A stretch of DNA of 51,744 nucleotides from Saccoglossus kowalevskii (Eukaryota > Hemichordata > Enteropneusta > Harrimaniidae). The notes under the pieces are model-generated. The model had not been told where the DNA came from. It ran no database searches and saw only the letters and a list, made by a program, of their open reading frames with translations. Positions 47,725-51,744 of this stretch are shown piece by piece. The stretch spans positions 239,381 to 291,124 of the forward strand of contig NW_003120920.1 of the NCBI RefSeq assembly GCF_000003605.2. Reading direction: 5' to 3'. The translations under genes and the position numbers were made by a program. Positions within the stretch are counted from its first letter, which is position 1, and each line of letters opens with the position of its first letter.

Positions 47725-47935
47725 TACATTTGTTTCACAATCTGATTCAAGATGGCTGACTGTCGGCCATTTTTGTACTGAAATCAAGCATTTCTGGCAT
47801 TCCAGTCCCGGATCTTTGCTGTTTACAGAAGGGTTTTGTTCAAACTTGGTACATATGTTGGACATTATGATTATGACACATCATTTTGTTTTTCAGATCA
47901 GATTCAAAATGGCTTACTAAAAATCAAGCATCAGC
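47725..47935 (+). repeat. Dispersed repeat (gattcaaaatggc family), two units
   Basis: tctgattcaagatggctgac at about 47741 and cagattcaaaatggcttact at about 47901 are spaced by about 160 bases, with ttcaaacttggtacatatgt between. The same words recur at 50085-50660. Confidence 0.55.
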
Positions 47936-49734
47936 CTCTGGATTCATATCTCTGATATGTTTATGTTCCAACTATATTACTATAAACAAAACTACATATC
48001 GTAAATTTGATAACTAACAGGGGCTGTGCCATGGATGGCTCGTTTTCTCTGGAAGACTTCTCACTCTGTTAGCTAACCTAACTTGCTTTTTTGAGATTTC
48101 TTTTTGACTCAAGATCCCTAAAAAAATATGTTTGGTACTTTCCAACAATTTTTCGGATGGTTGTAACCTAAATTTCCTGCAGGCAATGTTAATGAATATT
48201 GTTTACACATACTTGTGAATAAGTAAATAATAGCTGTAACTCAAGTACAGGATAATAGGCAACATCATGCTATATGCTGTTTTCAAAAAAGCTGTTTAAA
48301 TATTTTCTAACTAATTTATTTTAATAACATTTTTACAGAACGTTTCATTCAAATCCATTTGAGACAACTGGACTGGATATAAAAATTTGGTACTGGTTGA
48401 TACACCTATGCACGCACGCGGATCGGGTCGTCCGTTTCAGAAGCATGTATTCATCTTCATTGACGGCACAGTGATCATTCTGATTGGTCAACAGCAGTTT
48501 TCAAATTTATAAATGTTGTATACAACATGTATTTATAAACCGTAACTGTAGTAAAATAAAATTCACATTTCATGTGCAAAATAATAGTGAAAACTTCAGG
48601 GTTCACAACATTTTTGTTTGTGTCGCAAGTCACTTATACAGTCGCATATATTTTTATTATTTTTTGAAGACCCACCTCCCCAGCAACAAGCTGAGACAAC
48701 TTGATTATAGGAAATTCCGTTTTCACTACAGATCCTTACAAAATCAGTCCTGCTGTTCACTATAATATATTCAACAAAATGAGCGATAAAATTTGCTTAC
48801 CATTTCAAAAGTACATTTGCCAAATATTACTATGACTAGTGTACTCGGAGACGAGAAAAAAAAAATTGACAATTCCTGGTCATGTTTTGGTCAAGAATTG
48901 GGTGATAAAGTTTCCTTTGATTTATTCGCTCTGGAACACAGTACATGATGACTTTTGTTCTACCAAGACAATTTACCCGTAATTATAAATTGTCATTATG
49001 CAAAAGAACATTGTACATCACTTATGCCGGTTTCACTTATGTGCTTCAGTTTCCCATCCTTATCCCCATAGTCAATGCTGTAACTTTCGGTGACAAACGG
49101 TGACATTGGGTCATTCAACTTAGTGGGTGCCATCATTCAATTTTTACTTGCAAGTACCGGTAATCACAAAAATGGGGACATATAGTTTTAGCAACCATTT
49201 TCCTTCGTCAAGCCATCCCAATGTCCATTCAGTGTCATATCAGGGATTTATCTTATCAATGAACTCAAATTTGGTCTGTATATAGGTAAATGCTAAATTT
49301 TATTTTCAGTGGCGCCCAGTGGTTATTTTTTGGCATTCAAGTGGCTCCAATACTGAATTAGATTTTTTTCTTTTTCCTGCTTTTTTTTAAAATTAACATA
49401 CCTTCATGGCTGTAGTTGCACATAGTTTGTAAGTTTAATAACACTTGTTGCTTACTGATTTCTTTTCATCTCCCATTTAGTCTTGTAACATTTAATCTCT
49501 TTGAGCAGATTCCAAGGCATGCCTGGGTTTATGTAACTTAGTTCGAATTTCTTCACAGATGGCGGAGTTACTGATGCACATCATTTAATTTAACTTTTTG
49601 CATTGCTCTACTTCTTTGGTTGTTACATTGTATTCAATGTGGGAATTATATAAAAATTGATGTAAGATATTTTTTTAGCTGATTTAATTTGACTGGCTGG
49701 CAAAGTTTTTATTAGGTGATTTTTTGTACAAATG

Positions 49735-49850
49735 TGGGATCTCGAGAATTGCATGACAGACGTGGACCAAACATCTGCCAGAAAAATCAAACGATTTGAT
49801 TTTGAACTCGAATTTCTTATTTTCGAGCTCAGCTTCGCAGTGAACAGAAA
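49735..49850 (+). repeat. Dispersed repeat, copy of 51420-51530
   Basis: gaattgcatgacagacgtgg, accaaacatct and acgatttgattttgaac correspond in order to gaatgcgtgaaaggcattga, ccaagcttct and atgatttgattttcaac at 51420-51530. Confidence 0.5.
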
Positions 49851-50084
49851 ATGGTCTATTGACTGGGTTTAGTGTTTCATAGATATTGTCTTTGTTTTAA
49901 ATTCACAGATTTGTGTCAGAAATTATATTTTGTATGGTTCAATTTGCATATTCCTTTGGTTTTAATTTTGCTCAGTTAGCCATCAGCAAAATAAGTGGAA
50001 ATGAAACCCTGTGAATAATTAAATCCTATATGGTGTTATGAAAGACTTGTGTGTTGGGTTCTGCCCATCTGTCCGTCCATCTGT

Positions 50085-50660
50085 CCGTCCGCATCATTTC
50101 TCATAATGGGCTGTGGACTGATATTATTCATCAAAGTTGGTACCAAGACACATCATAATAGACAACCTGTGTATGTGAGTTATTGATGCATATCAGTTTG
50201 TTTCGCGATTTGATTCAAAATGGCATTTCTTTTAAATTCTCTCCCATTTCTCAGAAACACTTTTTGTTTAAATTTGGTACAAAGACTAGATATAAAGGGT
50301 TTTATAACAGTCTTAAGTATTTTTCTATTTTTCTAAAACTGAAATCACAAAATCAGATATGCCATGGCAAATTTTATTCGGATTTGGTATCAAGGGTACA
50401 AATAATGGCTTACTAATGCACATCAGTTTGTTCTGTGTTTTGATTTATAATGGCCGACTGGTAGCCATATTGTTTTGTTTTTTCATGTGCCTTTAACAAT
50501 TTCTCAGACATACTTTGACCGATATAGTTAATAGTAGATACAAAGACAAGATATAATGGTATACATACGCATGTTGATTTGTTTTTATTTTAATAACTTT
50601 GTCAACAACTGATGCACATTTTTATCTTTGTGGTTTGATTCAAAATTGGTGAATCTTACT
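50085..50660 (+). repeat. Dispersed repeat (gattcaaaatggc family), three or more units
   Basis: gtttgtttcgcgatttgatt-caaaatggc (50195), gttctgtgttttgatttata-atggccgactg (50430) and gtggtttgattcaaaattgg (about 50630) alternate with atttggtacaaagactagat-type words. Units are diverged and of uneven length, so this is an old element and the 77-codon frame over it is not a gene. Confidence 0.55.
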
Positions 50661-51414
50661 CATTTCAAAAAACAAGACTTTATGATGTGAATAGTTCTTA
50701 TGATCAGATTCAGTATCTGTGTAGATTTTGCCTCTAATATTTGAATGTACTGCATTCACAACCAGTCCTACATATCATAAGAACTGAGCAAATTTCAAAT
50801 ACATCTTATTTTTCCAGTGATACATTGTACATTACAATCAAATATATTCACTTTTATTAGTGACATCTAGGGCCATGTATTCCTTTTTCACAGACAGGGA
50901 CTGTGACTTTTATGATCAGCCAGAACATTTATATTTTATTATGATTTTGACTGAACATTTTTCTTAGTCAAAAATCAAACTAATTTCATAAATCACAAAA
51001 ATTAACCGTGATATTATTAATTAGCGGTATTAATTAAGCTCGATATCCAACTCTCTGAAGATATATAATATGACATGTCTTGAATGTCATCCAACACAGA
51101 TACAAGAAAGTGTATTTATTTGTAACAGTTAATATGAAAAGTCATAATAATATATGTCCTTGTTTGGGTCCGCAGCCCAGTCGTATTTGAGACCAGCTTT
51201 GAACCTGTTATCGGTAATACTAATAGCTGGTACAGATTCCTAAACCAAGTCATTCCAGTCAAGACTAAGAGAAATTTAGCTCTCTGACCACCAGCTTTAT
51301 CTATCTGCAGTTTCAGACTGTGTCCCTGTGTATTAGCTTGTTTAAAATGTTAAAAAAATGCTTTTCATCCTCGAAGTTTACTTCAATATTAATAGATGAT
51401 TTTCCGGTAACTGT

Positions 51415-51705
51415 GATATCTCACAGAATGCGTGAAAGGCATTGACCAAGCTTCTACTGCAAAAATTTAATGATTTGATTTTCAACCTGAATATCTTTTT
51501 TATAGCTCAATTCAGAGCTTACAGGTTGGAATAAGGCTTTGAGATACACTTACCTCAACCAAATTAACCATCATTTAATGTGTATGACACATTATTAAGT
51601 GTGAAAATACCCAAAATGTAATTTTTTATTTGTCAAATCCCAAGCAATGTCCTGATGTCACTATGACCTTTGTTTAACATTGATTTCAAACATGATGTGA
51701 AAAAT
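51415..51705 (+). repeat. Dispersed repeat, longest copy at the window's right end
   Basis: The left half matches 49735-49850 and the right half matches 22505-22660, which suggests both are fragments of one longer element represented here. No coding capacity is seen. Confidence 0.5.
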
Positions 51706-51744
51706 AGTACATTGTGCAAAAATAGAAATAATTAAGGTAGGGAG

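Larger units (their letters stand above)
45398..51744. other. Intron of the plus-strand gene or intergenic DNA
   Basis: 6.3 kb without a recognisable exon. It holds a retroelement tail (45604-45690), a cluster of CACGTG boxes (46271-46312 and 47534-47547), and decayed dispersed repeats through 47725-47935 and 49735-51705. Acceptor-like sites at 46206, 49310 and 51178 open no convincing coding stretch. Confidence 0.6.

Overview
The window is animal nuclear DNA, not prokaryotic. It is AT-rich, with small exons bounded by GT/AG splice sites on the minus strand, long repeat-filled introns, several satellite arrays and a 500-base assembly gap (23568-24067). I recognise one gene with confidence: the 5' two-fifths or so of an ARID1 gene (ARID1A/ARID1B in vertebrates, osa in flies; BAF250, the defining subunit of the BAF type of SWI/SNF remodeller). 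It runs right to left. Thirteen coding exons can be placed, from the initiator ATG at 43459 to a donor at 743. Every intron phase matches and the joined frame is open for 1149 codons plus one base. It contains the low-complexity Q/P/G/S/M N-terminal region with conserved islands and the complete ARID DNA-binding domain, split over the last two exons. The C-terminal BAF250_C half lies beyond position 1.

Layout: 1-742, intron 13 with a tandem-core, hairpin-ended mobile element. 743-12104, exons 13 to 5, closely spaced. 11859 onward to 26082, a 14-kb intron with a 38-bp satellite, a 31-bp repeat, the gap and several old transposon copies. 26083-43459, exons 4 to 1 separated by 3- to 7-kb introns that hold an 89-bp satellite, a second complete hairpin-ended element and MITEs. 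43460-45196, a CpG-rich, probably bidirectional promoter. 45197-45397, on the plus strand, a candidate first coding exon of an unrecognised single-pass membrane protein. 45398-51744, intron or intergenic DNA made largely of decayed dispersed repeats.

The organism is most likely a marine invertebrate. The tandem-core elements with terminal hairpins (157- and 162-bp units) resemble the pearl/HINE (non-autonomous Helentron) elements known from bivalves and other marine animals, and the ARID exons read as an invertebrate single-copy ARID1. I cannot fix the phylum from the sequence; hemichordate, amphioxus-like, echinoderm or mollusc origins all remain possible.

I looked for an undescribed system and do not see one. 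The most useful leads are the two unrelated element families with the same architecture, a swarm of mariner-like MITEs (one beside the ARID exon acceptor), a minisatellite carrying reiterated splice-donor-like sequences just downstream of a real donor, a pair of octamer-TATA modules that could be an internal promoter, G-runs on both sides of one exon, and a 33-nt in-frame microexon just before the ARID domain.
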